A stretch of DNA of 36,162 nucleotides from an uncultured Phocaeicola sp. (GCA_948579315.1 CAPAOL010000029.1:9348-45509), one strand, 5' to 3'. Shown: positions 8,400-18,325, numbered from the stretch's first letter. Notes: a model not told the origin generated them from the letters alone. Numbers and translations: made by a program.

Positions 8400-11300
8400 A
8401 TGACAATGAAAAGGATATATTTTATAATCATGCTGTCCATCGGCATTTCCTGTCTGGCAAATGCGCAGCAGCTGGATGTAACTTTGCGGGTGACCGACGG
8501 TCAGAATCGCCCGTTGCAGGAAGTTGTGATGGAGGTGGAAGGCGATCAGGAATATTATGTGACCGATGCTGATGGTATCATCCGCTTTTCTGCAGAGAAA
8601 GGCGTGAAGGCCACATTGACGAAAGATTTTATGTTCTTGCGTCAGATAACGATTGATAAATCGAACATGGCTGTACGCTTGGATGCCCATCATCAGGTAT
8701 TCGATTTGGGATTTAATGAAAGTGTGACGAAGGAACTGAGTGCTTCTGCCATCAACGGAGTGACAGCGGGAGAGATTGAGGCTTCCGGGCAGTCGCAGAT
8801 TTTAGGTGCCCTGTATGGCTTGATTCCCGGACTAACGGTGTCGCAGCCGGGAGGAACTTCTCCTTGGCCATCGTGGAGTGTGCCGGGAGTAAATGTCCGC
8901 GGAAGAGGTTCCTTTAGCGGCAATAATGTGATTGTGCTGGTAGATGGTATCCAACGAGATGCCTCTACTATTCATGTAGATGAAGTGAAAAGTGTCAGTG
9001 TACTGAAAGATGCTGCGGCGTTGGCATTGTATGGTGTTCGGGGTGCTGACGGTGTCATCTGTATATCTACTAAACGAGGTGGTGAACATAAATTTCGGAT
9101 GAATGGCGGGTATAGTATGGGTTTGCAAACTCCTTTCCGTATTCCTGAAATGGCTGATCCGGTAGCGTATGCAGGTGCATTGAATGAGGCGTTGGCAAAT
9201 GACGGTCTGTCTCCTTATTATTCACAACGTGATATTCTGTCGTTGGCAGACGGGACAAACACGGTGATTCCTACCGTAGACTGGCAGAAAGAGTTGTTGA
9301 GAAACGTTGCCTTCAATCACGATGTGAATCTATCTTTCGATGGAAGTAGCCGGAATATGCGTTATTACGTATATACCAATTATACCAGTAATCCGGGATT
9401 CTTCGACAATACGAAGCTGAATGATGACTATTCTACGCAACTTGAATATTATGCATTGAAATTGCGTACGAATCTTGAAGCGGATCTTACTCCGAAGACC
9501 AAACTGATGCTGAACCTGATGGGGCGTATTCAGCAGTTGCAACAGCCTGGCGGTGGAATAGACCTGACGGATATGTATACTACGCCGACAGTCGGTATTC
9601 CCGTGCGTGCGGAAGACGGAAAATGGGTGCGTACTAAAGTGTTCAATAACCCGCTGGCCAACAAAATGGCTACCGGAAGTAATGTTCTTTTCTCCCGTCT
9701 GTTGTCCGGCGACCTGACTTTGCGCCAAGATTTGTCTATGTGGCTTGACGGACTGAAAGCGGAAGTGCGTGTGGCTTACGACAACCATGCCGAAATTAAC
9801 GATGTAAAGAGTAAAACCTACTCTTACTACGAAGTCTACCCGCAATACGATGCCGCGAAGAATATCACCGGATACTCCCGTACGGCTTATGGAACGGATT
9901 CTCCATTGAAGTTCAATAACGGTACATTAAACTGGCAGTATATGCAAATGGCTTTGTGGGCAAAACTTGATTATGCCCGCCAGATAGGCAAGCATGCTTT
10001 CTCAGTGGCAGGAATATTCAACCGTAATTACCTCAGTTATACGGGTGCCAACCAGACTTTCGTACACCATGATTATATATTGAACGCTACCTATAATTAT
10101 GCCGACCGTTACTTGTTGAATGGTGTACTTTCCTGTTCGGCAAGCAGCAAATTGCCTTCCGGAAATAAATTCAGACTTTATCCAGCTCTTTCCGCTGCAT
10201 GGATTATATCCAATGAAGCGTTTATGAAAAACTTCAAAAACCTCGATTTTCTGAAGTTGCGTGCTTCATACGGTATTGTCGGAATGGACGCTAATCTTGC
10301 GTATGATATGGATAAGCAGTTCAACGGCAGCACCAGCAGTTGGTTTGTCTATACAGGCATCAATGCTGCTCAGGGTATGGGTGAAGGCAGACTTCCTTCC
10401 GTCAATATTCAGCCGGAGAAGGAGTATAAGGCAAATATAGGTATAGAATTGGGTTTGCTGAAAGGGTTGACATTCGAATGGGATGTGTTCTACAACAAAC
10501 GTACTAATATCCGTACGAATGGAAGCGGGACTATTTCTTCCGTAGTCGGCATCGGTGTGCCCGATGTGTTTACAGGTGAGGTGAAAAACTATGGAACGGA
10601 ACTCTCATTAGGTTGGAATCAGCGTATCGGCAATTTCGGTTATTACGTGCGCGGTAACTTCTCTTATGCGAAGAATGAGATAACCAACATGGAGGAGGCT
10701 TATCAGCCTTATGCTTATATGTATCAGACAGGCAATGCTATCGGACGTTATTACGGACTGGTAGCAGAGGGCTTCTACCAGCAGTCAGATTTCAAGACAG
10801 ATGGAACTTTGAGCGATGGACTTCCCGTTAACTCTTTCATTAAGAACCCGCAACCGGGCGATGTGAAGTATAAAGATCTTAATAAGGATGGTAAGATAGA
10901 TAACTATGATTATACTTACCAATTGGGGACTGAATTGCCGGAAATCAATTACGGCTTTCAGATTGGTGCGGATTATCGCAACTTAGGATTCAATGCTTAC
11001 TTCCAAGGGGTAGCGAATAAGACGGTGGCTACCGCTTTGTCAAGTGTTTACGTGCCATTGGCAGGAGGAAACAAGAATATCTCCAAACACTATTTGGAAA
11101 ATTATTGGTCGGCAGAGCGTCCTTCCGGTAAATATCCCCGTCTGACAACGTTGGACAATGCCAACAATTACCTCAACAGCCAGATATGGATGGAGAAAGG
11201 TGATTTCCTTAAATTGAGGGAGCTGGAAGTTTATTATCGGATGCGTGACTTGAACTTCGGAAAAATGAAACTGTCGGAGTGTAAGTTCTTCTTGCGTGGC

Positions 11301-11408
11301 ACTAATCTTTTCTCTATAGACAATATAAAGATATTTGATCCGGAGTATATTAGTATGGGATATCCTTCCGCACGTACGTATGAGATAGGAATGAATGTCT
11401 TTTTTTAA
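8400..11408 (+). CDS. SusC-like TonB-dependent outer-membrane glycan transporter (pair 2)
   Basis: A 1002-residue protein with a signal peptide (MTMKRIYFIIMLSIG..., cleavage probably at ANA/QQ). ATG 8406 is an equally good start. The N-terminal regulatory-like domain (LDVTLRVTDGQNRPLQEVVM) is divergent. The plug is clear (NVRGRGSFSGNNVIVLVDG, VSVLKDAAALALYGVRGADGV), followed by a barrel ending in YEIGMNVFF. It is clearly different in sequence from pair 1, so the two transporters probably take different oligosaccharides or arose by ancient duplication. The partner SusD-like gene begins 15 bp downstream. Confidence 0.95.
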   Translation: MTMKRIYFIIMLSIGISCLANAQQLDVTLRVTDGQNRPLQEVVMEVEGDQEYYVTDADGIIRFSAEKGVKATLTKDFMFLRQITIDKSNMAVRLDAHHQVFDLGFNESVTKELSASAINGVTAGEIEASGQSQILGALYGLIPGLTVSQPGGTSPWPSWSVPGVNVRGRGSFSGNNVIVLVDGIQRDASTIHVDEVKSVSVLKDAAALALYGVRGADGVICISTKRGGEHKFRMNGGYSMGLQTPFRIPEMADPVAYAGALNEALANDGLSPYYSQRDILSLADGTNTVIPTVDWQKELLRNVAFNHDVNLSFDGSSRNMRYYVYTNYTSNPGFFDNTKLNDDYSTQLEYYALKLRTNLEADLTPKTKLMLNLMGRIQQLQQPGGGIDLTDMYTTPTVGIPVRAEDGKWVRTKVFNNPLANKMATGSNVLFSRLLSGDLTLRQDLSMWLDGLKAEVRVAYDNHAEINDVKSKTYSYYEVYPQYDAAKNITGYSRTAYGTDSPLKFNNGTLNWQYMQMALWAKLDYARQIGKHAFSVAGIFNRNYLSYTGANQTFVHHDYILNATYNYADRYLLNGVLSCSASSKLPSGNKFRLYPALSAAWIISNEAFMKNFKNLDFLKLRASYGIVGMDANLAYDMDKQFNGSTSSWFVYTGINAAQGMGEGRLPSVNIQPEKEYKANIGIELGLLKGLTFEWDVFYNKRTNIRTNGSGTISSVVGIGVPDVFTGEVKNYGTELSLGWNQRIGNFGYYVRGNFSYAKNEITNMEEAYQPYAYMYQTGNAIGRYYGLVAEGFYQQSDFKTDGTLSDGLPVNSFIKNPQPGDVKYKDLNKDGKIDNYDYTYQLGTELPEINYGFQIGADYRNLGFNAYFQGVANKTVATALSSVYVPLAGGNKNISKHYLENYWSAERPSGKYPRLTTLDNANNYLNSQIWMEKGDFLKLRELEVYYRMRDLNFGKMKLSECKFFLRGTNLFSIDNIKIFDPEYISMGYPSARTYEIGMNVFF

Positions 11409-11423
11409 TAGGAGGAGTAAACT

Positions 11424-13076
11424 ATGAAACTATATAAGAAAATTCTTTTTTTAGGCTGTCTGGCCGGAGGGTTGGCGGCATGCAATGATTTGGAGATTGA
11501 TGAATCCCAATATCATACTACGAAGTTTTTGTTTAGCGATTTCTCCCGTGTGGCGATGGGGATTACGAATGTATATGCCGGTTTGCCGGACGAGTTGTCT
11601 GCATTGGGTACTTTGCGTGACTGTGCGACGGACGATGCGGTCTATGCCTGGAGTGCCGACCCCGTGAAGACTTTTTATGACGGAAGTTGGTCGGCTAACA
11701 GGCTGATTGACGACCAGTGGGCGCATTATTACAGTGCTATCCGTAGTGCGAATTATTTTCTCGAGAATTGTCCGGATGATTTCCCGGATTCCAAGTGGAC
11801 GACCAATTATGAGCAGAACTTGAAAGAATTGAGATATTACCCATGGGAAGCGAAAGTGTTGCGCGCGTATTTTCATTTTGAATTGTTGAGGCGTTACAAC
11901 CAAATCATTATCGCTGACCGGACGTTTACCACCGAAGAGGTTAATCATCTGAAACCGGTTTCTTATCAGGAAGCGGCAGACTGGATTGTGAAGGAACTCG
12001 AACCTTGCATCAAGGTGTTGCCGGAAACTTGGAAGGACACGCCGTCCGCTAAATTGGGACGTGTCACCAAAGGGTTCTGTATGGCTTTGAAAGCACGTGT
12101 TTTGCTTTATGCAGCAAGCCCGTTGAATAATCCGTCCAACAATTCTTCCGAATGGACCAAAGCAGCGGAAGCTGCCAAAGAACTGATGGATGCGAATATC
12201 TACAAGTTAGTGGATGAACAGGTCTTTAATAATGAAAATGCGCAAGGACTGATTTTCGGCAGGCGGCTGAGTGCGGGCAATCAATTCGAGTATGCCAACT
12301 TCCCGGTAGGTATGGGAGGTAACTCGGGTGTTTGTCCTTCGGAAAATCTGGTGGAAGCGTTCGATATGGCGGATGGTACTCCGTTCAGTTGGGAACAGCA
12401 TCAGGAGGATGTTTTAGACCCGTCGAAGCGTGACCCGCGTTTCGCAAAGACGCTTTTAGCGAATGGCATGTCGTTCAAAAACGACATTATTGAAAGTTTT
12501 GATGGCGGACGGAACGGTGCGCCTCAGGACGGTGCTTCTCCTACTTCCTATTATTTGAGAAAACTCTTGCAGGAAGATACCAATATCGATGAGGGAACAG
12601 GAACGATTACTTCTTTCGGACATATATTTCCGATGTTCCGGTATGCGGAGGTCTATCTGAACTATGCGGAAGCATTGTTCGAAGCAACCGGCAATCCGAA
12701 TTTCACTGGCGATTGGGAGGGAAAGAGATACGATATGTCTCCTGTAGCTGCCGTGAACGCGGTTCGTGCCCGTTCTTTTATGCAGGGATTGGATGAAAAC
12801 ATAGATGAGACATCATTCCGTACTCGGTTGCGTAACGAACGCCGGGTGGAATTGGCTTTCGAGAATCATCGTTTTTGGGACATACGGCGCTGGAAGATTG
12901 GCGACCAAACCGTGAAAATATATGGTTTGAGACTGAGCAAGGATGCCAATGATGTGATTACAAAAGAGAAATACTTGGTTCAGGAGCGTGTGTGGGACGA
13001 TAAGATGAATTATTATCCGATAGGAAACGGAGAAATGAATCGGAATGAAAATCTGATTCAGAACACAGATTGGTAA
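11424..13076 (+). CDS. SusD-like glycan-binding lipoprotein (pair 2, RagB/SusD family)
   Basis: A 550-residue lipoprotein (MKLYKKILFLGCLAGGLAAC, lipobox LAAC). SusD features: AKVLRAYFHFELLRRYNQI, GRVTKGFCMALKARVLLYAASPL, FRYAEVYLNYAEALFEATG, and the C-terminal RLRNERRVELAFENHRFWDIRRWK block ending in NTDW. Length is typical of the family. It forms the surface lid of the preceding SusC-like barrel. Start ATG 11424 is preceded by AGGAGG, an unusually good Shine-Dalgarno match for this genome. Confidence 0.95.
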   Translation: MKLYKKILFLGCLAGGLAACNDLEIDESQYHTTKFLFSDFSRVAMGITNVYAGLPDELSALGTLRDCATDDAVYAWSADPVKTFYDGSWSANRLIDDQWAHYYSAIRSANYFLENCPDDFPDSKWTTNYEQNLKELRYYPWEAKVLRAYFHFELLRRYNQIIIADRTFTTEEVNHLKPVSYQEAADWIVKELEPCIKVLPETWKDTPSAKLGRVTKGFCMALKARVLLYAASPLNNPSNNSSEWTKAAEAAKELMDANIYKLVDEQVFNNENAQGLIFGRRLSAGNQFEYANFPVGMGGNSGVCPSENLVEAFDMADGTPFSWEQHQEDVLDPSKRDPRFAKTLLANGMSFKNDIIESFDGGRNGAPQDGASPTSYYLRKLLQEDTNIDEGTGTITSFGHIFPMFRYAEVYLNYAEALFEATGNPNFTGDWEGKRYDMSPVAAVNAVRARSFMQGLDENIDETSFRTRLRNERRVELAFENHRFWDIRRWKIGDQTVKIYGLRLSKDANDVITKEKYLVQERVWDDKMNYYPIGNGEMNRNENLIQNTDW

Positions 13077-13089
13077 ATGTAGTTATTGT

Positions 13090-15300
13090 ATGAATAAGAA
13101 TAATATGTTGATAATAGGCTTACTGTCTTGCCTGATGTTACCTCTTTCATCGTGTGGAAATGAGAATGAAGGACTGACTGGTATAAATATTAGTTATGAG
13201 AATGTAAATACGGAAGTGGCTTCGTGGCCTCATGTATTCTATGCTTTTGACAAAAGTAATTGTACTGCTTTTCAAACGACAGGAGATGAGGCCGGCTTGC
13301 ATGAGATAACGGCTGCCGGAACTTACAAAACAATTCTGGCGTATGAGACTGACGGGAATCTGGAGATTTCGCCGGCGTCTGCTGGAGGTAATGCGGAGGG
13401 TTATTATGTGGCAGTGAAAAACATATCCGGGGAAATCCCCCGGATATATGCCAGCAAATCATTGATAAATGAGTCGGTTGTCAGACTTGAACCTGTCACA
13501 GCCCAACTGACGGTCAATGTGCTGAACGCACCGGATGATTTTGAGTCTCTGACGCTTCGGATACCTGGTATGACGGATGTACTGTATGTCTCATCATTGA
13601 AGACGGAAGGTCGCCGTTCTTTGCAGAAAAAAGAAATAACGCTTCCGAAAGGGCAGAATAGCGGTTCGTTTACTTTGTTCCCGATATTGGGGCAGGGGAA
13701 TTGGGCGCTCTCTTATTCGGCTGCTTATACCGATGGAACCGCATGCGAAGGAAGTATCAAATTGGAACATTTTATTCAAAGTGGAGATGAAGTGAAACTT
13801 ATTGTGGACCTGAAAACCAGTGTGATGACTTACGAGACTTCACGGTATGATAGCGACCGGACCATCTCCAGCTCACATCCGTTCATGAATATGTGGGCTG
13901 ACGGACAGGAACATATAAACGCGAATTCCTTCTATAATGTATATGTGGAACAAGGCGGACGCTGGCGGGCAATAGATGTACGCAAAGCGCTCTGTTCGGA
14001 TGCGAAGAACCACGACCGGATTTGGAATGACTGGAATAACTCCAAGAAGCTGCGAGATACAATGAGTTATGCCCGTGTCATTAATCCTTTTGAAGGTGCG
14101 GTGAAAGTACGTGTGGAAAAACGTGGAACGGCATTTAAGGGAGTGGAGGTACGTCCTTCTTCTTATCAGATTCCGGTAGAGAAAATCACGGATAATATGA
14201 TAGAGTTCTCGTTGCCCGGTTATGAGAAACGCAAAGTATCGGTAGAATTTGATGGAGACAGGCAACATAATTTGTTCTTGCTGGGCGGACGTCCTGACAA
14301 GGATAAACCGGCTCAAAGTAGTGGAGACGTAATTTATTGCGGACCGGGAGAACATGTAGTCAGTAAATTGGTTCTGACGGACAATCAGACGTTGTATGTT
14401 GATGAAGGTGCTGTACTCTATACATGTATCGAGGTGACGGGAGATAATGTAACCATAGCCGGAAACGGTATAATCTCCGGAGAAAAATTGCCGCATACAG
14501 GCAGTTTGTATGCTGAAGGGGCACGACTGATTAGAGTAGCCGATAATACGAAAGTGATAAGCAATTTCAAGATAAAAGATGTGACTTTGATTGATTCGCC
14601 CAACTGGACATTGGCGTTATATGGCACGAAAGATGCGGTGATTGATAATGTAAACATCATCTGCTGGATATTGAATGGTGACGGTATCGACCTGACATGT
14701 AGCACCGGGGCTACGGTGAAAGACTGTTTTGTCCGTACGTATGACGATTGTATCTCGTTGAAAATCCTCGGGCTTTATGGAGGTGCGAAAGCGAATACCA
14801 ATCATGTGCAAGTTGACAATTGCCTTTTGTGGTGCGATTTAGCTCGTTGTGTTATGGTAGGACCGGAGGTAGGAACTAAAGGGGAGTGGATTTATTCAAT
14901 CCATGATTGCGAAATTAAGAATTGCATTGTGTTGGAATCAACAGGAACGATGCTTTCCGTCGGGCAAGAACCTTTGTCGGAAGGAGGAACAGCAATGCCG
15001 ATTAAGAATATCACGTTCAGTGATATACAGGTCGACAATATGAAAATCAAGGAGAGTGGACACCCGATATATGTATTTCAGTCAGCCACCCACCAAGAAG
15101 GTTGCCAAATGGAGAATATCCTTTTCAAAAACATTCGGTTTGATGATCGTTTCGGTTTTAAGAATAAGCTTGTTGTCAGTTCGGAGGATGCTCGTAATAC
15201 GATTTCTAATTTAGTTTTCGAAAACATCATTCATAATGGAAAAGCGATAACTGAAGGAGATGTCGAAATACAGGGAAATGTAAATGTTGAAATAAAATAG
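13090..15300 (+). CDS. Lipoprotein with fimbrillin-like N-terminus and GH28/GH49-like beta-helix glycosidase domain
   Basis: A 736-residue lipoprotein (lipobox LSSC, Cys22). Residues about 30-245 resemble the beta-sandwich of fimbrillin-like proteins of Bacteroidetes (ITAAGTYKTILAYE, then LTVNVLNAPDDFESLTLRI). Residues about 260-400 form a second beta-sandwich, and about 410-736 a right-handed parallel beta-helix (repeating NVTIAGNGIISG-type coils). The candidate catalytic acids are Asp531/Asp534 (NGDGID) and Asp552-Asp553 (YDDCISLK). The 18-19 residue spacing is near that of GH49 dextranases/isopullulanases and a little shorter than GH28 polygalacturonases; the GH28 GHG motif is not obvious. 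The likely role is cleavage of the PUL glycan at the surface or in the periplasm, with substrate unknown. An inverting hydrolase of clan GH-N is the best guess. Confidence 0.6.
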   Translation: MNKNNMLIIGLLSCLMLPLSSCGNENEGLTGINISYENVNTEVASWPHVFYAFDKSNCTAFQTTGDEAGLHEITAAGTYKTILAYETDGNLEISPASAGGNAEGYYVAVKNISGEIPRIYASKSLINESVVRLEPVTAQLTVNVLNAPDDFESLTLRIPGMTDVLYVSSLKTEGRRSLQKKEITLPKGQNSGSFTLFPILGQGNWALSYSAAYTDGTACEGSIKLEHFIQSGDEVKLIVDLKTSVMTYETSRYDSDRTISSSHPFMNMWADGQEHINANSFYNVYVEQGGRWRAIDVRKALCSDAKNHDRIWNDWNNSKKLRDTMSYARVINPFEGAVKVRVEKRGTAFKGVEVRPSSYQIPVEKITDNMIEFSLPGYEKRKVSVEFDGDRQHNLFLLGGRPDKDKPAQSSGDVIYCGPGEHVVSKLVLTDNQTLYVDEGAVLYTCIEVTGDNVTIAGNGIISGEKLPHTGSLYAEGARLIRVADNTKVISNFKIKDVTLIDSPNWTLALYGTKDAVIDNVNIICWILNGDGIDLTCSTGATVKDCFVRTYDDCISLKILGLYGGAKANTNHVQVDNCLLWCDLARCVMVGPEVGTKGEWIYSIHDCEIKNCIVLESTGTMLSVGQEPLSEGGTAMPIKNITFSDIQVDNMKIKESGHPIYVFQSATHQEGCQMENILFKNIRFDDRFGFKNKLVVSSEDARNTISNLVFENIIHNGKAITEGDVEIQGNVNVEIK

Positions 15301-15314
15301 TAATCCTATTGTAA

Positions 15315-15869
15315 ATGAAAATAAAACTAAAACTTAAGATAAAGATAATATGGGTGTGTTTGTCCGTACTTGTCGTAAGGCCGGTATATGCCCAGCTTCC
15401 GGTATATCAGGATGAGAATAAACCTATCGAAGAGCGTGTGAAGGATGCGCTGAGTCGCATGACTCTTGAAGAAAAAGTCGCTCTATGTCATGCGCAGAGC
15501 AAGTTTAGCAGTGCGGGCGTGCCTCGCTTAGGTATTCCGGAGTTGTGGATGAGTGATGGACCGCATGGTGTGCGGGCGGAATTGAACTGGAATAATTGGA
15601 ATTATGCGGAATGGACGAATGACAGCATTACCGCTTTTCCGGCGCTCACTTGTCTTGCCGCTACGTGGAATCCTGAGATGGCTGCCAAATATGGCAAGGC
15701 ATTGGGAGAGGAGGCACGCTATCGGGAAAAAGATGTGATATTAGGACCGGGCGTTAATATTTACCGGACTCCGCTGAATGGACGTAACTTTGAATATATG
15801 GGTAAAGACCCTTATTTGGCAGGTACGCTCTGTGTACCGTACCGTTTGATTTCAGTTGTGAGGATTTGA
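15315..15869 (+). pseudogene. Truncated GH3 beta-glycosidase remnant (N-terminal part only)
   Basis: The 184-residue frame carries a signal peptide (cleavage near VYA/QLP) and the start of a GH3 catalytic domain: ALSRMTLEEKVALCHAQ, WMSDGPHGVR, AFPALTCLAATWNPEMA, GPGVNIYRTPLNGRNFEYMG and DPYLAGTLCVPY. It then ends with RLISVVRI and a stop. A normal GH3 of this type is about 700-800 residues, so roughly three quarters is missing, including the nucleophile Asp. Just past the break another frame reads FDFSCEDLILPEKRHK and stops at 15893-15895, overlapping the next start codon (ATGA). That may be the original 3' end left after an internal deletion, but this is speculative. A catalytic function is very unlikely. 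Confidence 0.8.
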
Positions 15870-15891
15870 TTTTACCGGAAAAACGTCATAA

Positions 15892-18198
15892 ATGATGATA
15901 GAAAAGCGAATGTGGAAAAGGAAACTGATACTTGGTATTCTTTCCGGATGGATATTCTTCTCTTGTTCTCCGGCAGGCGGAGGGCAGGATACTGAAATGA
16001 ATGCTTTCGTCACCGACTTGATGAGCCGGATGACACTTCGTGAAAAACTGGGGCAGTTGAATTTGCCATCCGGTGGTGACTTGGTAACGGGGGCTGTCAT
16101 GAGTGGCGAACTGACCGAAATGATACGTAATCAAGAGATTGGGGGCGTCTTTAATGTGAAAGGGGTGAAGAAGATATATGCTTTGCAACGCCTAGCGATG
16201 GAAAAAAGCCGTTTGAAGATTCCATTGCTGGTAGGTGCCGACGTTATTCACGGGTATGAAACTGTGTTCCCGATTCCGCTGGCTCTTTCTTGTAGCTGGG
16301 ATACGTTAGCTGTCGAACGGATGGCACGTATCTCTGCTGTGGAAGCCAGTGCAGATGGTATAAACTGGACATTCAGCCCGATGGTGGATATCTGTCGGGA
16401 TGCTCGTTGGGGACGTATTGCAGAGAGCAATGGTGAGGATCCGTATTTGGGCTCACTTTTGGCAAAAGCCTATGTACGGGGTTACCAAGGAGAGAATATG
16501 CAGGGAAAAGATGAGATTCTTTCTTGTGTGAAACATTTTGCTCTTTATGGAGCCAGTGAGTCGGGACGTGATTATAATACGGTTGATATGAGCCGTTTGC
16601 GTATGTATAACGAATACCTTGCTCCCTATCGTGCCGCTGTTGATGCAGGTGCAGGCAGTGTTATGAGTTCTTTTAATGTTGTGGATGGTATCCCGGCTAC
16701 TGCCAACAGATGGTTGCTGACTGATTTGCTTCGAAATGAGTGGGGATTTCGAGGATTATTGGTGACAGATTATTATGCGTTGGGCGAGATGGATGCCCAC
16801 GGAGTTGCTCCTTTGAAAGAAGCCGCTGCGCGTGCTTTGCTGGCGGGCACGGATATGGATATGGTTTCCTGCGGTTTCCTGAATACGTTGGAAGAGTCTA
16901 TAGCGGAAGGAAAAGTGACGGAAGAACAGATTGATGTTGCGTGTAGGCGTGTGCTGGAAACAAAGTATAAATTGGGCTTGTTTGCCGACCCCTATAAATA
17001 TTGTGATACATTGCGTGGTGAAAACGAGTTGTATACGACTGCCCATCGTGCTGTGGCACGAGAGATTGCTGCCGAAACGTTTGTTTTGTTGAAAAATACG
17101 GATAATCTTCTTCCTTTGAAGAAGAAAGGTAGGATTGCTTTGATTGGACCGATGGCAGACGCCCGCAACAATATGTGCGGGATGTGGAGCATGACTTGTA
17201 CTCCTTCCCGTCACGGGACGTTGCTTGAAGGCGTTCGGTCGGCAGTAGGGGATGAAGCGGAGATATTGTATGCGAAAGGAAGTAATATCTGTTATGATGC
17301 GGAACAGGAAAAGGCTGCCACCGGTCTTCGTCCGTTAGAACGGGGGGACAATTCACAATTGTTGAGTGAGGCCTTGCAGACGGCTGCCCGTGCGGATGTT
17401 ATTTTGGCTGCCTTGGGTGAATGTGCTGAGATGAGTGGGGAGTCGGCTTCTCGTACCAATCCGATGATTCCCGATGCTCAACGGGATTTGTTGGAAGCTT
17501 TAGTGGCAACGGGTAAACCTGTTGTTCTTCTTCTGTTTACTGGACGTCCGTTGATATTGAACTGGGAGGATGCGCATGTACACTCGATACTGAATGTCTG
17601 GTTTGGCGGCAGTGAGACAGGGGATGCGGTGGCCGATGTATTATTTGGAAAAAAATCTCCATGCGGGAAACTGACTACTACATTCCCTCGTTCGGTAGGG
17701 CAACTTCCGTTGTATTATAATCATTTGAATACAGGACGTCCCGATTCGGATGCGGATGTCTTCAATCGTTATGCCAGCAACTATCTGGATGAGAGTAATG
17801 AACCGCTTTATCCTTTCGGATATGGCTTGAGTTACACGACTTTTACTTATAATAATATGCAGTTGAGTACGGAAACTTTGCCAGAGGATGGGAAACTAAC
17901 AGTCTCAGTGACTGTCACTAATGAGGGGGATTCAGATGGAACTGAAATCGTACAACTTTATCTGCGCGATATATATGCTGAAATTGCTCGTCCGATAAAA
18001 GAATTGAAAGGCTTCCAACGAGTATTCTTGAAAAAAGGAGAAAAACGTGAAGTCAAGTTTGTCATAACAAAGGATGACCTGAAATATTATAATTCAGATT
18101 TACAGTATGTTTGTGAGTCAGGAAAGTTCTCTATTATGGTAGGACCTAATAGTAGAGATGTTCAGATGAAGTCTTTTGTAGTAGACGCGAGTTTGTGA
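15892..18198 (+). CDS. GH3 beta-glucosidase/beta-xylosidase, BglX-like lipoprotein
   Basis: A 768-residue protein with a lipobox near Cys25 (FFSC). Start ATG 15892 is chosen; MWKRK at 15910 is a possible alternative. The GH3 layout is complete: TIM-barrel domain with SRMTLREKLGQL, GADVIHGYETVFPIPLA, WTFSPMVDICRDARWGRIAES, GEDPYLG, CVKHFALYG (Lys214-His215) and the nucleophile Asp293 in GLLVTDYYALGEM. It continues into the alpha/beta sandwich domain (ETFVLLKNTDNLLPLKK, VLLLFTGRPL) and a C-terminal fibronectin III-like domain after YPFGYGLSYTTF. It probably releases terminal beta-linked glucose or xylose from oligosaccharides in the periplasm. It is the last gene of the PUL operon. Confidence 0.93.
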   Translation: MMIEKRMWKRKLILGILSGWIFFSCSPAGGGQDTEMNAFVTDLMSRMTLREKLGQLNLPSGGDLVTGAVMSGELTEMIRNQEIGGVFNVKGVKKIYALQRLAMEKSRLKIPLLVGADVIHGYETVFPIPLALSCSWDTLAVERMARISAVEASADGINWTFSPMVDICRDARWGRIAESNGEDPYLGSLLAKAYVRGYQGENMQGKDEILSCVKHFALYGASESGRDYNTVDMSRLRMYNEYLAPYRAAVDAGAGSVMSSFNVVDGIPATANRWLLTDLLRNEWGFRGLLVTDYYALGEMDAHGVAPLKEAAARALLAGTDMDMVSCGFLNTLEESIAEGKVTEEQIDVACRRVLETKYKLGLFADPYKYCDTLRGENELYTTAHRAVAREIAAETFVLLKNTDNLLPLKKKGRIALIGPMADARNNMCGMWSMTCTPSRHGTLLEGVRSAVGDEAEILYAKGSNICYDAEQEKAATGLRPLERGDNSQLLSEALQTAARADVILAALGECAEMSGESASRTNPMIPDAQRDLLEALVATGKPVVLLLFTGRPLILNWEDAHVHSILNVWFGGSETGDAVADVLFGKKSPCGKLTTTFPRSVGQLPLYYNHLNTGRPDSDADVFNRYASNYLDESNEPLYPFGYGLSYTTFTYNNMQLSTETLPEDGKLTVSVTVTNEGDSDGTEIVQLYLRDIYAEIARPIKELKGFQRVFLKKGEKREVKFVITKDDLKYYNSDLQYVCESGKFSIMVGPNSRDVQMKSFVVDASL

Positions 18199-18214
18199 TT
18201 TACGTTTCGATGTA

Positions 18215-18248
18215 GCAAGTCTTGTACTTGCCATACTGGCTTTCCAGT
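18215..18248 (+). other. Two small tandem hairpins after the PUL operon
   Basis: GCAAGT-CTTGT-ACTTGC (18215-18231) and ACTGG-CTTT-CCAGT (18235-18248) lie 17-50 bp after the GH3 stop codon. There is no U-run, so they are not a classical intrinsic terminator. They may stabilise or define the 3' end of the PUL transcript. Confidence 0.35.
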
Positions 18249-18294
18249 TAGAAAGAGTTCATCCTAATAGCCGCTATACTTGTAAGATGGAATG

Positions 18295-18325
18295 TTGTGA
18301 GGATTAAATAAAATCCGTACCTTCG
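18295..18325 (+). promoter_or_regulatory. Bacteroidetes-type promoter of the AspT-like transporter gene
   Basis: TTG at 18295-18297, 20 nt, then TACCTTCG at 18318-18325, one base off TAnnTTTG. It lies 30 bp before the start codon at 18356, so this gene has its own promoter separate from the PUL. Confidence 0.65.

Noticed and set aside
13873..14496. 207-codon minus-strand frame inside the beta-helix lipoprotein gene
   Set aside because: It is a shadow of the plus-strand gene, whose beta-helix pattern and Asp motifs are convincing.
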